The notes under the pieces are model-generated. The model worked only from the letters and a program-made list of their open reading frames with translations, did not search any database and had not been told where the DNA came from. Shown one piece after another: positions 1-8,430 of a stretch of 64,000 nt of DNA. Origin of the DNA: Betaproteobacteria bacterium (lineage in GTDB: Bacteria; Bdellovibrionota_B; Oligoflexia; Silvanigrellales; Silvanigrellaceae); the NCBI GenBank assembly GCA_016868315.1, contig VGHE01000002.1:310001-374000 (forward strand), in the 5' to 3' direction. Positions within the stretch are counted from its first letter, which is position 1. Each line of letters starts with the position of its first letter. Both the position numbers and the translations under genes were made by a program.

Positions 1-31
1 GAGTCATCCGTGACTTCCTTTATTCAAATTT

Positions 32-1159
32 TCAGAGGAGCTGTGTTCGGTTTTGACCTTCCAGATGAGCAATCACCTTTTTCACATCTTGGCTCCGCGA
101 TGTCGGCATAACCAACACTGCGTCGGGTGTGGCCACCACCACAAGGTTTTCTACCCCGATTGTGGCAACGAACGGACCGCTGCTGTGAATCACTGAATTG
201 CGGGTGTCAGAGACATAGGCATCGCCAGCAATGCTGTTGCCGTTGTTGTCTTGTTCGAAGCACTCACGCACCGCCGACCAGCTGCCCACATCGTTCCAGT
301 CGAAAAGCGCAGGAACACATGCAACGTGGCTTGTTTGCTCGATGAACGCGATATCGATGGGCTGCGATTCAAGCTTGGCGTAATCGGTGGCCATGCTCGC
401 AGGAGTCATGTTTTCAATAATTTTGGCCATCTCTGGTTGAATGTGTGAGAACGCATTCCAAAACGTGCGCGTCTTCCACACGAAGATACCCGCATTCCAC
501 AGGTACTTTCCTGTGCGGATAAATTGTTCTGCCGCAGCCTGATTGGGCTTTTCACGAAAGCTGCGCACACTGAAGCCAACCGCCTCCTGCGGTGTTTCAT
601 TGAATTTGGCGGCAGGCAGAATTTGTGCGTTTTTGTCGAGTGGAAGTCCCCATTCGATATAACCAAAGCCGGTCGCCGGGTAGGTGGGTTGAATACCAAC
701 GGTCACAAAAAGATTTTGGCGAGCGAGCTTCACGGCATCGGCCACCGTTTGTTCGAACGATCGGACGTTTTGAATGGAGTGGTCGCTTGAGAGCACAAGC
801 ATCACCGAGTCGGGATCCTGCTGCATGAGCTGCCATGCGGCCAGCGCCACTGCCGGGGCGGTGTTGCGTGGTTGGGGTTCAGAGATGATGCGTGCCACGC
901 TTCCCGCGGTCTGCTCTTTGGCGAGCCCCTCTTGCGCGTTGGCGGTGACGATCCAGCGCTTTTTCTCGGGAGAAATGTTCTTCACACGATCAATTGAGGT
1001 CTGCAGCAGGGTGTCTTCAGTTCCACCGAGTGCCAGGAACTGTTTGGGGCGCAACTTGCGGGAGAGGGGCCAAAGGCGCGTTCCCGAACCACCACACAAG
1101 ATGATGGAATAGATGTTTTCGCTAGCGAAAAGGTCGTTCTTGATGGGGGTTGATGCCAT
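32..1159 (-). CDS. manC: Mannose-1-phosphate guanylyltransferase
   Basis: Makes GDP-mannose from mannose-1-phosphate and GTP in the cytoplasm, the donor for mannose-derived surface sugars. The 375-residue protein opens with the nucleotidyltransferase signature CGGSGTRLWPLSR near residue 22, followed by RPKQF. Further in are VLSSDHSI, the FREKPN sugar-phosphate motif, LWNAGIFVW and DWNDVGSW, all in family order. It ends after the transferase domain, so it is the single-function form without the C-terminal phosphomannose isomerase cupin of AlgA-type enzymes. The ATG at 1159 has a GAGG about 10 bases upstream. It diverges from pgk, and no other sugar-nucleotide gene is in the window, so which polysaccharide it serves cannot be told. 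A GDP-6-deoxy-sugar or other hexose-1-phosphate nucleotidyltransferase is the main alternative. Confidence 0.9.
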   Translation of the reverse strand: MASTPIKNDLFASENIYSIILCGGSGTRLWPLSRKLRPKQFLALGGTEDTLLQTSIDRVKNISPEKKRWIVTANAQEGLAKEQTAGSVARIISEPQPRNTAPAVALAAWQLMQQDPDSVMLVLSSDHSIQNVRSFEQTVADAVKLARQNLFVTVGIQPTYPATGFGYIEWGLPLDKNAQILPAAKFNETPQEAVGFSVRSFREKPNQAAAEQFIRTGKYLWNAGIFVWKTRTFWNAFSHIQPEMAKIIENMTPASMATDYAKLESQPIDIAFIEQTSHVACVPALFDWNDVGSWSAVRECFEQDNNGNSIAGDAYVSDTRNSVIHSSGPFVATIGVENLVVVATPDAVLVMPTSRSQDVKKVIAHLEGQNRTQLL

Positions 1160-1232
1160 TTCTGCAGAACCTCAGAGCGTTTTAATGACGTAGCGCCTAT
1201 TATTCTCACACCACGCTCTGTTTCTCAACTTG

Positions 1233-1262
1233 TTGACAAGCTCCGCTCCTTCACGGTTCAAT
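1233..1262 (+). promoter_or_regulatory. Candidate sigma-70 promoter for the pgk operon
   Basis: A perfect TTGACA (1233-1238) is followed after 18 bases by TTCAAT (1257-1262), about 48 bases before the pgk start codon. The -35 box is consensus and the -10 box matches 4 of 6 positions. It lies in the 150-base divergent gap between manC and pgk. Confidence 0.35.
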
Positions 1263-1309
1263 CGCCCCCCTGGTAAAGCACTGTTTTCGACACAGACAAG
1301 GAGACCCCT

Positions 1310-2521
1310 ATGGCGGCGCGGCTCAGAACCCTCACGGATCTGGATTTTTCAGGTTTCAATCGCCCTGTTGTTTTTTTGCGATTGGATTTGAACGTTCCCC
1401 TGAAGGCAGGTGTTGTCACCGACGAAACTCGAATTACTGCCGCTCTCCCGACCATCAAGTGGTTGCTCGAGAAGGGTTGCCGCGTGGTTATGTGCTCACA
1501 TCTTGGGCGTCCTAAAGGCGAGGGCTTCGAAAAGGAATTCAGCCTGGCTCCCGTGGGCGAGAAGATTGCTGCGCATCTAGGCAAGGAAGTGTTGCTCTGT
1601 TCCGACTGCCTTTTGGATGGCTTCGACCGTATCGTGCAGCAGCTTGGCGCGCAGCAGCTGGTTCTTCTCGAGAACCTGCGCTTCCATAAGCAGGAGCAGA
1701 AGGGAGACCGAGACTTCGCCAAAGTTCTTGCAAAACATATGGACTTTTATGTGAACGATGCTTTTGGAACATGCCACCGTGCTGATGCATCGATGGTTGC
1801 CGTTGCGGAAGAGTTTCCACTCGAGCGACGCGCTGCAGGTTTCCTTGTGCAGAAAGAAATCGATTTTCTTGAGGGTGCGTTCCGCAACCCGCAGGCGCCC
1901 GTCACAGCGATTTTCGGTGGTGCAAAGGTTTCCGATAAAATCGCCATCCTTCAGAAATTCACAAGCATTGCCAACAACATGATTATTGGTGGCGCTATGG
2001 CCTATACCTTTCTCCGCTATATGGGGCACAAGGTTGGTAAGTCACGTGTTGAAGAAGATAAGCTCTCGCTTGTGGGCGAAATCTTGCGTGCCGCTGAAGC
2101 GCGCCGTGTAAAAATTATTCTCCCCGTAGATCACGTTTGTGCAGCTGAGTTTGCTGAAGGCACGATGCCAGTGGCATGCAACGCAACCGATATTCCTGAC
2201 CACCTCATGGGACTCGATATTGGTCCGCGCACGGCAACGCTTTTTGCAGACACCATCCGCGCCTCGAAAGTGGTTGTTTGGAATGGTCCTATGGGTGTGT
2301 TCGAGTGGGAGGCCTTTGCTGACGGTTCGCGCCGCGTTGCGGAAGCGCTCACCCAGTGCTCCGGATCGACCATCGTGGGTGGGGGCGACTCTGCAGCAGC
2401 CATCACTGCTTTCGGTTTGGCTGAAAAGGTTTCACACGTCTCAACCGGTGGCGGTGCGAGCATGGAATTGCTTGAAGGCAAGGAACTGCCGGGCATTAAA
2501 GTATTGAGGGCAGCACTATGA
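1310..2521 (+). CDS. pgk: Phosphoglycerate kinase
   Basis: Glycolytic enzyme moving a phosphate from 1,3-bisphosphoglycerate to ADP in the cytosol. At 403 residues it is normal length. Family motifs appear in order: LDLNVPL, SHLGRPKG, LENLRFHKQE, YVNDAFGTCHRADAS, FGGAKVSDKI, the nucleotide-site NGPMGVFEWEAF, GGGDSAAA and the C-terminal STGGGASMELLEGK. The start at 1310 has an AAGGAG seven bases upstream. The stop overlaps the tpiA start by four bases (ATGA), so the two are translationally coupled. The gap gene usual in such clusters is not adjacent here. Confidence 0.98.
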   Translation: MAARLRTLTDLDFSGFNRPVVFLRLDLNVPLKAGVVTDETRITAALPTIKWLLEKGCRVVMCSHLGRPKGEGFEKEFSLAPVGEKIAAHLGKEVLLCSDCLLDGFDRIVQQLGAQQLVLLENLRFHKQEQKGDRDFAKVLAKHMDFYVNDAFGTCHRADASMVAVAEEFPLERRAAGFLVQKEIDFLEGAFRNPQAPVTAIFGGAKVSDKIAILQKFTSIANNMIIGGAMAYTFLRYMGHKVGKSRVEEDKLSLVGEILRAAEARRVKIILPVDHVCAAEFAEGTMPVACNATDIPDHLMGLDIGPRTATLFADTIRASKVVVWNGPMGVFEWEAFADGSRRVAEALTQCSGSTIVGGGDSAAAITAFGLAEKVSHVSTGGGASMELLEGKELPGIKVLRAAL

Positions 2522-3312
2522 CATCGCGTCGCAAAATTTTCGTAGGCAACTGGAAAATGAACAAGACTCCACAGGAGGCGCAAGCCTTTTGTGAGACGTT
2601 TGTGCCTGCTGTGAACGGTTTAAACAACGTCGATGTTGGTTTGGCTGCGAGCGCACTGCTCCTGCCAGGGCTGACCACCCGTTTCCGTGGTGTGCAGTGG
2701 TTTGCGCAGAATTGCCACTGGGCTGCATCCGGCGCTTTTACAGGCGAAGTTTCGACCTCCATGCTCAAGGCAACCGATGTGGGCGGCAGCCTTGTGGCAC
2801 ACAGTGAGCGGCGCCAGATGTGCGGCGAGACCAATGCAAGCGCAGGGCAACGCGTTGCTGCTCTGCTCGGAGCTGGGCTGCAGGCGATTTTGTGCGTCGG
2901 TGAAACTCTCGCTGAGCGCGATGCTGGGCGATGGCAGGACGTTCTGCGCACTCAGCTCAGCGAAGGCTTTGCGGCAACGGGTATCAAACATTGGTCGGCT
3001 GCATTAGGTTCCGACCCGTCGCGTCCGTTGTTGACTCTCGCCTATGAACCCGTGTGGGCAATTGGCACGGGCAGGGCGGCCACGTCAGCTCAAGCACAAG
3101 AAGCACACGCTTTCATTCGTTCTTGGCTGAAGGAATCTTTGGGATCGGACATCGCTCACCGTTTGCGGATTCAATACGGCGGCAGTGTGACTCTGCAAAA
3201 TGTAGACGAACTCATGGGCATGCCCGACATCGACGGCGCCCTGGTGGGCGGTGCGAGTCTCAAGGCTGACGACTTCGCGCAGCTCGTCGCGCGTGGAGCG
3301 CGCATTGCGTGA
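2518..3312 (+). CDS. tpiA: Triosephosphate isomerase
   Basis: Interconverts dihydroxyacetone phosphate and glyceraldehyde-3-phosphate in the cytosol. The 264-residue protein has the N-terminal GNWKMNKT, the catalytic-His segment LVAHSERR (Ala replaces the usual Gly before His), the catalytic-Glu segment AYEPVWAIGTG, the mobile loop, YGGSV and the phosphate-binding ALVGGASL. Start and stop both overlap neighbours by four bases (pgk upstream, the [2Fe-2S] gene downstream), which indicates one tightly coupled operon. Confidence 0.98.
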   Translation: MTSRRKIFVGNWKMNKTPQEAQAFCETFVPAVNGLNNVDVGLAASALLLPGLTTRFRGVQWFAQNCHWAASGAFTGEVSTSMLKATDVGGSLVAHSERRQMCGETNASAGQRVAALLGAGLQAILCVGETLAERDAGRWQDVLRTQLSEGFAATGIKHWSAALGSDPSRPLLTLAYEPVWAIGTGRAATSAQAQEAHAFIRSWLKESLGSDIAHRLRIQYGGSVTLQNVDELMGMPDIDGALVGGASLKADDFAQLVARGARIA

Positions 3313-3614
3313 AGCCCATTGAGCGGCACTGCGATATACAATTCCTTGTGTGTGTGAACGAACGCCCCGGCAGCAACCCTCTCCCAAGTTGTGGTGCTGA
3401 ACGGGGCAATGCATTTTTCAATTTTTTTCGATCGGCCGCTCTGTCGTGGGGAGCCCGCCATGGTCTGGAGGTCTGGGTCAACCGCAGCCTGTGTCAAGGT
3501 TTTTGCGATAAAGAAGGCGTAAGTGTTGCTGCATTTCCTCAACAAAAGCGATGGAACGCTGTAACTCAGGCTGACGTTCCCGAAATTCTGCGTATCATAG
3601 AGGAAAACCTCTAA
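3309..3614 (+). CDS. Thioredoxin-fold [2Fe-2S] ferredoxin-like protein
   Basis: Small cytosolic protein of 101 residues that probably carries a [2Fe-2S] cluster. Four cysteines fit the thioredoxin-like ferredoxin pattern: C15-x12-C28 in a CVNERP...SCG context near the N terminus, then C62-x3-C66 (CQGFC). The GTG start at 3309 overlaps the tpiA stop as GTGA, so it is the third gene of the pgk-tpiA operon. The C-terminal tail (DVPEILRIIEENL) is typical of the family. Its redox partner is not evident, and a link to glycolysis is inferred only from operon position. Confidence 0.82.
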   Translation: MKPIERHCDIQFLVCVNERPGSNPLPSCGAERGNAFFNFFRSAALSWGARHGLEVWVNRSLCQGFCDKEGVSVAAFPQQKRWNAVTQADVPEILRIIEENL

Positions 3615-3629
3615 AGAGCGCAGGTGCCC

Positions 3630-4850
3630 ATGAAATCTAACCGCACAGTGAGTCTGCGTACTATTGGCGCATGGGCTTTCTCGCTTCTCTTGACTCTCTC
3701 CGTTGTGACTTTCCAAGCGTGCAAACCACCGACCACGCAAGATGCTTCCACCACTGCCGTGCCTGCCTGCACCGTATGGCCCAGCCATTTCATGATGACC
3801 AAAGGCAACATCCCTGTTTTTCAGAGCGTCGAAGATCTCGAAGACAATCGTGGTGCTCAGTACGTGGGGAAGGGCACTCCTGTTATTCGTGAGTTGACCA
3901 TTCTCAATGAAGATAAAGACGCACGGCTGATGAAAATCGTTGTGAGGGGTGGAACGCTGGCAGGTGAAAAACGCTGGTGGACACTTTCGACCAATCTGGA
4001 ATCGCGCACCAAGGCTGTGTGTCCGACCAACACGCCGCGCAAGTGCAGTGAATACGCTGTGCACTTCTGTGATGGTGGCGGGTGTCGTTGTATCGATACA
4101 GGTGCAGCTCCCGACGACGAAGTGGGCAACATGGTCATTGAAGGTGTGGTGACACTCGGAATCGGTCCGGTTGTTTTTGCCTCGCGCACAATCATTAGCA
4201 GTTTGGGAGCGATTCGCCTGGTGGGTGGAACCGTTAAGTCGGTTCCTACGGTTTTTGCGAATGGCTCCATTAATCTGACCCGCCACGTGGCGAGCCCGCA
4301 AACCTTGCTGAAGGCCGAAGAGTTTATCGCGGGACAGTTTTCGCACAGTTACCAGTTTGCTCGCTCAATGCTCAACAATCCGACTTACAAGAATCTCGAT
4401 ATGATCGAGGTTGCTGCCATCAATCACTACACGCGTATTGGCTATGGGGAAATCAACGCAGCGCTGCGTGCCGCAGATCCTGTAAAACTTGCACGGCTTC
4501 AACCTGTGATCGAGGCTGCGAGCTCCGGGCTCAGTAAAATGGTATCGCAATCTTTTGTGGGAACAGTGTATCGCGGAGTCAGCCTGAAGCCTGATGTGTC
4601 GGCCTTATACAAGGTCGGCAGTCGTGTGACCGAACGAGCTTTTACCAGTACAACACGCAATGCCGGAGAAAAGTTTTCCGGGAATACTGTTTTTGTCATT
4701 ACCAGCAAAACCGGAAAGCTCATTGAGGATCTTTCACAGTTTAAAGGCGAGGCGGAGGTGCTTTTCGCACCAGGAACTGTGTTTAAGGTTGTGTCACGGG
4801 TGCTTGAAGGAAAGGTGACAAAAATCGTGATGGAGCAGATCACACCCTGA
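3630..4850 (+). CDS. Lipoprotein with R-S-ExE mono-ADP-ribosyltransferase domain
   Basis: A 406-residue predicted lipoprotein. It has a basic N terminus, a hydrophobic stretch and the lipobox FQAC. The C-terminal 150 residues match the ADP-ribosyltransferase exoenzyme fold: a helical lead-in (AAINHYTRIGYGEINAALR), the NAD-binding Arg in TVYRG (R315), the Ser-Thr-Thr strand AFTSTTRN (S340-T342), and a biglutamate E374-A-E376 followed by VLFAPGTVFKVV. R-S-ExE is the signature of Arg- or actin-modifying toxins and effectors. The middle (about 40-210) has two Cys pairs and a hydrophobic stretch and is unassigned. It begins 15 bases after the [2Fe-2S] gene, so it may be cotranscribed. ATG 3630 is preferred to GTG 3624, which would add two residues. 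No antitoxin or immunity gene is evident next to it. Catalytic activity, target and side of the membrane are inference. Confidence 0.8.
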   Translation: MKSNRTVSLRTIGAWAFSLLLTLSVVTFQACKPPTTQDASTTAVPACTVWPSHFMMTKGNIPVFQSVEDLEDNRGAQYVGKGTPVIRELTILNEDKDARLMKIVVRGGTLAGEKRWWTLSTNLESRTKAVCPTNTPRKCSEYAVHFCDGGGCRCIDTGAAPDDEVGNMVIEGVVTLGIGPVVFASRTIISSLGAIRLVGGTVKSVPTVFANGSINLTRHVASPQTLLKAEEFIAGQFSHSYQFARSMLNNPTYKNLDMIEVAAINHYTRIGYGEINAALRAADPVKLARLQPVIEAASSGLSKMVSQSFVGTVYRGVSLKPDVSALYKVGSRVTERAFTSTTRNAGEKFSGNTVFVITSKTGKLIEDLSQFKGEAEVLFAPGTVFKVVSRVLEGKVTKIVMEQITP

Positions 4851-4853
4851 CTT

Positions 4854-4871
4854 GTTGGCTTTTCAGCCAAC
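4854..4871 (+). terminator. Short hairpin after the ADP-ribosyltransferase gene
   Basis: Perfect 7-bp stem GTTGGCT/AGCCAAC with a TTTC loop, starting four bases after the stop codon. There is no T-run behind it, so it may be an RNA 3'-end stabiliser or a weak terminator rather than a classic intrinsic one. Confidence 0.35.
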
Positions 4872-5020
4872 AGCGCCGTCGATTCATTGACGCGTCAGAG
4901 TCGTGCTCTCTACGAGGCACTTGCTTGGGAGTACACTGGAGGCTCAGTTGTGTGTCGGCATTCGAGAGAATGAAGACACGACCGGAGTGGATCATTTAAT
5001 TGAGTGGTGAGGAGTGGCTC

Positions 5021-6574
5021 ATGCAAAAGAGAAATATTCTGATTTTGGGTTTGGCTGCGTCGGTGGCAATGCTTTCTTGTGGCAAGAAAAAAAGTAGCTC
5101 GGCTGGGGCTATCTCTGATGCAATCAACAATGCGCTGGCTATTGGTTATCCCGATGGACTCAGTATTCCAACCTTTCCACAAACGACATCGACAAGTTCA
5201 CTGGCGCTCGATGGTGAATTGAACCTCGATGAAAACAGTACCAAAGGCCAGACTCTCGAACAAAAGCGTTCGGATGCCAAACAAATTCTTGAAGGCAATG
5301 TGGACGACTGCTTTGCCAACATGAAGAAGCGCTTCAGAATTCAAAGAATAAGCGGTGAGGGATGCTACCAATTCGATCAGGACATGATTTACGGTGCGCG
5401 CGGTAGCGAGTCGCCTAAGGGAACAAAAAACGGAAAAAGCACCAAGCAGGGCTCCGAAGAAGTCTGTATGGTGTCCTATGCTCGCGAAGAGATGAAGCAG
5501 ATTGAAGAGATTATCGATCAGCAGCTCGACCGCGCACAAGCCATGGCATGCCTGGCCAAGAAGAATGGCAGAACCCTTCCTGCAGCGGCAGGTGAAGAGC
5601 TCGATTTGACTTCTGACATGCAGGCTAGGCGTCCAAATGATGCCAACGCTCCTTCGTTCACCTCTGTGAAACTCAAACGCCTCGCCGACAACGAAGGCAA
5701 GCCTGTTTTTGAAACTCGTGTTGTGTCCTCACGCGGCAGTGCATCCGAAGAACTCACGATTGTGCACCGCCCGAATTCAACTTCTGACAACGTGAGTTAC
5801 AATGGGGTGATTTCCATTAAGCGTTCCGGAGAATCGACCGACGGTGGAAAGAACATGCTACTGAGCATCGAGTATGCGCGTGCCGACGAAGGTGGTGCAA
5901 AGAAGATTCGTGCATCGGTGCGTCGGGCAATGCTTGCAACGAGCTACACCGAAGTTTTTGATGCCTCAGGACTCGTCAACTTTAACACCGTCCCTGAAAC
6001 TCCATCGGGTCAATCCAACGATCACATTGCAGCAGCCTCCTTGGTTGAATTTGATATCAACCAGGCCGACGGTACGGGAAGTTTGAGCTTCTGGAAGAAC
6101 CCAGGCGGCAATTTCACAGAGGCTGCGCGTGGGTTCGTATTTAAAGTCGAAAATGGCGAAAATAGTTTGGTTAAGGGCTGTGCAATTACAGGCGCTGCAC
6201 GTGACCTCAGTATCCGTAAGGCTATCAAGAATGGCACAGCCATTAAACCAGATGGCTGGTACCACCCCTTCTTCAACATCGAGGGAGGCGGCGGTACAAG
6301 CAATGCCGACGCAAATTACAACTATCTCCGCGGTACTGACAAATGGGCTAAGCCAAATATCTCTGGCTCGCTCGCCACCGACTTTGTTGAAAAGCAAATG
6401 GGTGCAGGTGTGAGCCGCCAATGCTTCAAGCAGGACGCCAACGGCAATTACGTGATTGATGGCTCTGCAAATTTGGGTGAAGCGGGTTACGAGATCATCG
6501 AAACGAACAACACAGCCAAGTTCATCACACCGCCTGATGTTGCAGCCATCAAGGGCAAGCGTCTCAAAAACTGA
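5021..6574 (+). CDS. Lipoprotein of unknown function, about 517 residues
   Basis: I do not recognise this family. The start at 5021 is chosen because GGTGAGGAG lies 6-15 bases upstream and it gives a clean type II signal peptide with lipobox MLSCG. After the lipid Cys comes a Lys/Ser/Ala-rich linker, then a soluble domain. Residues around 95-170 hold cysteines in an amphipathic helical stretch (DDCFANMKKRFRI, EGCYQFDQ, EVCMVSYAREEMKQIEEI). The C-terminal half looks beta-rich and is Gly/Asn/Asp-rich. A strong intrinsic terminator follows 28 bases after the stop. An envelope location is likely; no enzymatic motif is visible. Confidence 0.85.
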   Translation: MQKRNILILGLAASVAMLSCGKKKSSSAGAISDAINNALAIGYPDGLSIPTFPQTTSTSSLALDGELNLDENSTKGQTLEQKRSDAKQILEGNVDDCFANMKKRFRIQRISGEGCYQFDQDMIYGARGSESPKGTKNGKSTKQGSEEVCMVSYAREEMKQIEEIIDQQLDRAQAMACLAKKNGRTLPAAAGEELDLTSDMQARRPNDANAPSFTSVKLKRLADNEGKPVFETRVVSSRGSASEELTIVHRPNSTSDNVSYNGVISIKRSGESTDGGKNMLLSIEYARADEGGAKKIRASVRRAMLATSYTEVFDASGLVNFNTVPETPSGQSNDHIAAASLVEFDINQADGTGSLSFWKNPGGNFTEAARGFVFKVENGENSLVKGCAITGAARDLSIRKAIKNGTAIKPDGWYHPFFNIEGGGGTSNADANYNYLRGTDKWAKPNISGSLATDFVEKQMGAGVSRQCFKQDANGNYVIDGSANLGEAGYEIIETNNTAKFITPPDVAAIKGKRLKN

Positions 6575-6602
6575 GATATCTTGAAGCTGTTTGTGATGCC
6601 CA

Positions 6603-6636
6603 AGCCGCCCGGAAGGGCGGCTTTTTGTTTGTTTTT
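6603..6636 (+). terminator. Rho-independent terminator
   Basis: 8-bp perfect stem AGCCGCCC/GGGCGGCT with a GGAA loop, followed by TTTTTGTTTGTTTTT. It ends the transcript of the preceding lipoprotein gene. Confidence 0.93.
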
Positions 6637-6775
6637 CACCTGCCGTAACTCTCCGCTAATTTTGCTACAAAATTCCTCTTTACACTTCTTTTACACGACT
6701 CTGAAGAATCTCGGGCCGAACTGAGAGATAAAGGGAGGCGATAGAAATGTCTTCCTGAAAACTGAGGTTCTTCCT

Positions 6776-7732
6776 ATGAAACTAAGACCGTCGTGGCAGC
6801 AATCGGAGTTCTCTTGGCGCAATGTCCTGTGGATTGGCGCAGTGCACCTGATCGCTTTGGTGGGCGCGATTCCCTATTTCACATGGACAGGTTTTGCGAC
6901 GTTCATTCTGTTCTACTACGTGACCGGAATGATTGGTATTACCTTTGGCTTCCACCGCTTGTTGTCGCACCATGGCTTTCATGCGCCGCGTTGGCTTGAG
7001 AATTTTGCAGCTCTCTGCGGCACGCTCGCCTGCCAGGGCGGTCCTATCAACTGGGTGGGTACTCACAGAGTTCACCATGCCTATTCGGATACCCCACGCG
7101 ATCCTCACGACGTCACCAAAGGGTTCTGGCATTCACACTTCGGATGGCTTGTGAACCTGCGTTGTGACCTCGCAAATTTTGAGGACTACAAACACTATGC
7201 ACCCGATCTTGTGAAACGTCCGTTCTTTGTGTTCCTTGAGAACTACATGATTCACATTCAGGTTGTTTTTGGCTTATCGCTGTTTGCGCTGGGTGGAACC
7301 GTGTTCGCAAATGTGCCTGTAGGCTTCGACTACCACATGGCCATGAGTATGACTGTCTGGGGCGTCTTCGTACGCATGACAGCCATGTATCACATCACTT
7401 GGTGTGTGAATTCAGTGGCACACATGTTCGGTGACAATGCCAACCGCATCGGTGATCATTCAAAGAACAACGCGGTCATCGGCGTACTCGCGTTTGGTGA
7501 AGGCTGGCATAATAACCACCACGCACACGCCCGCTTTGCGCGTCATGGCTGGCGCTGGTGGCAGCTCGACCAAACCTGGATCATGATTCGCACACTTGAA
7601 ATTCTGGGTGTCCTCAAGAACGTTGTTCGTCCGACGCAGGCTGCCATCGATGCCCAAAAACGGGGGCGCCTTGCAAAACCTCAGCAGCCTTCGACTCGGC
7701 CTCAGGATGCTGTTCCGGGCGTAGGATTGTAA
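6776..7732 (+). CDS. Membrane acyl (delta-9 type) fatty acid desaturase
   Basis: Integral membrane di-iron desaturase that puts a cis double bond into acyl chains, tuning membrane fluidity. In 318 residues it shows the three diagnostic histidine boxes: HRLLSH near residue 62, HRVHHAYSD near 98 and HNNHHAH near 243. These are separated by hydrophobic segments, with WGVFVRM and NSVAHMFG between boxes two and three. This is the acyl-CoA desaturase (DesC/OLE1-like) arrangement without a fused cytochrome b5. The start is preceded by GAGGTTCTTCCT. Its 3' end overlaps the convergent response-regulator gene by 31 bases. A tiny SD-preceded ATG-stop reading frame lies just upstream (6747-6758). Confidence 0.93.
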   Translation: MKLRPSWQQSEFSWRNVLWIGAVHLIALVGAIPYFTWTGFATFILFYYVTGMIGITFGFHRLLSHHGFHAPRWLENFAALCGTLACQGGPINWVGTHRVHHAYSDTPRDPHDVTKGFWHSHFGWLVNLRCDLANFEDYKHYAPDLVKRPFFVFLENYMIHIQVVFGLSLFALGGTVFANVPVGFDYHMAMSMTVWGVFVRMTAMYHITWCVNSVAHMFGDNANRIGDHSKNNAVIGVLAFGEGWHNNHHAHARFARHGWRWWQLDQTWIMIRTLEILGVLKNVVRPTQAAIDAQKRGRLAKPQQPSTRPQDAVPGVGL

Positions 7733-8430
7733 AGGTAGCCCAGCCCGCGGATGGTCTCAATGACCGAAGTGCCGGTTGAGGTGTCGATATAGCGGCGTAG
7801 TTTCGCAACAAACACGTCGACCGTTCTGGTTTCGGTGCCACTTGAATATTGCCAAACACTTTCGAGCAGCTCCTGACGCGACAACACGCGCCCGGGGTTG
7901 CTCGCAAATGTTTTAGCCAAAAGCATTTCGGTTGGTGTTATTTTGATGGTCTCACCACTGGCAGCCAACACACTGTAAGTGCCTGGCGAAAACTCGGCAG
8001 AACCGAGTTTAAACGTTTCTATAGCATTGCGTTGGCTTTCGCGCGACCATTGGCCGCGCTTTACAAGGCCGTGTGCTCGTAAAATAAGTTCATGAAGCGA
8101 AAAGGGCTTGGTGACGTAGTCATCTGCACCCAGTTCAAGAGCTTTGACTTTGTCGGCGTCGAGGCTGCGCGCACTCAAAACAAGAATGGGAAGACGCTCT
8201 GCCAGAGGACGTATACGCGCCAGTATTTCAAGGCCACTCACATGAGGCAGCATCAGATCAAGAATGACTGCATCGTAGCGGTTTGCATCGCTACACAGTG
8301 CATCGAAGGCCGTGAGGCCATCACGCTTCCAATCCACCTCAAAGCCTTCGCTCTCGAGATTGAAGTGGAGAGCCTCGCCAATGGCTGGCTCATCCTCGAC
8401 GAGCAGCAGCTTTCCCCTGAAATTCGACAT
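7702..8430 (-). CDS. OmpR/PhoB-family response regulator
   Basis: Cytoplasmic DNA-binding response regulator of 242 residues. The receiver domain (about 7-120) has the acidic pair ED12-13, phospho-Asp D58 in ILDLMLP, LSAR and the conserved Lys in DDYVTKPF. The C-terminal winged helix (about 140-235) shows ITPTEMLLAKTFASNPG, SRQELLESVW, RTVDVFVAKLRRYI and the wing IRGLGYLY. The ATG at 8430 starts at MSNFRG, just before the receiver fold. The start lies 41 bases inside the 3' end of the histidine kinase gene, so the two are coupled and almost certainly a cognate pair. The 3' end overlaps the desaturase gene, which could let the pair interfere with it; that is speculation. Confidence 0.95.
   Translation of the reverse strand: MSNFRGKLLLVEDEPAIGEALHFNLESEGFEVDWKRDGLTAFDALCSDANRYDAVILDLMLPHVSGLEILARIRPLAERLPILVLSARSLDADKVKALELGADDYVTKPFSLHELILRAHGLVKRGQWSRESQRNAIETFKLGSAEFSPGTYSVLAASGETIKITPTEMLLAKTFASNPGRVLSRQELLESVWQYSSGTETRTVDVFVAKLRRYIDTSTGTSVIETIRGLGYLYNPTPGTAS

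Noticed and set aside
1251..1262. GGTTCAAT resembling a tRNA T-loop near 1255
   Set aside because: No acceptor or anticodon stem can be drawn around it; it overlaps the putative -10 box of pgk.
3171..4346. Long open frame of 391 codons on the minus strand
   Set aside because: It lies antisense to tpiA, the [2Fe-2S] gene and the ADP-ribosyltransferase gene, has no SD, and its translation shows no domain; it is a by-product of codon bias.
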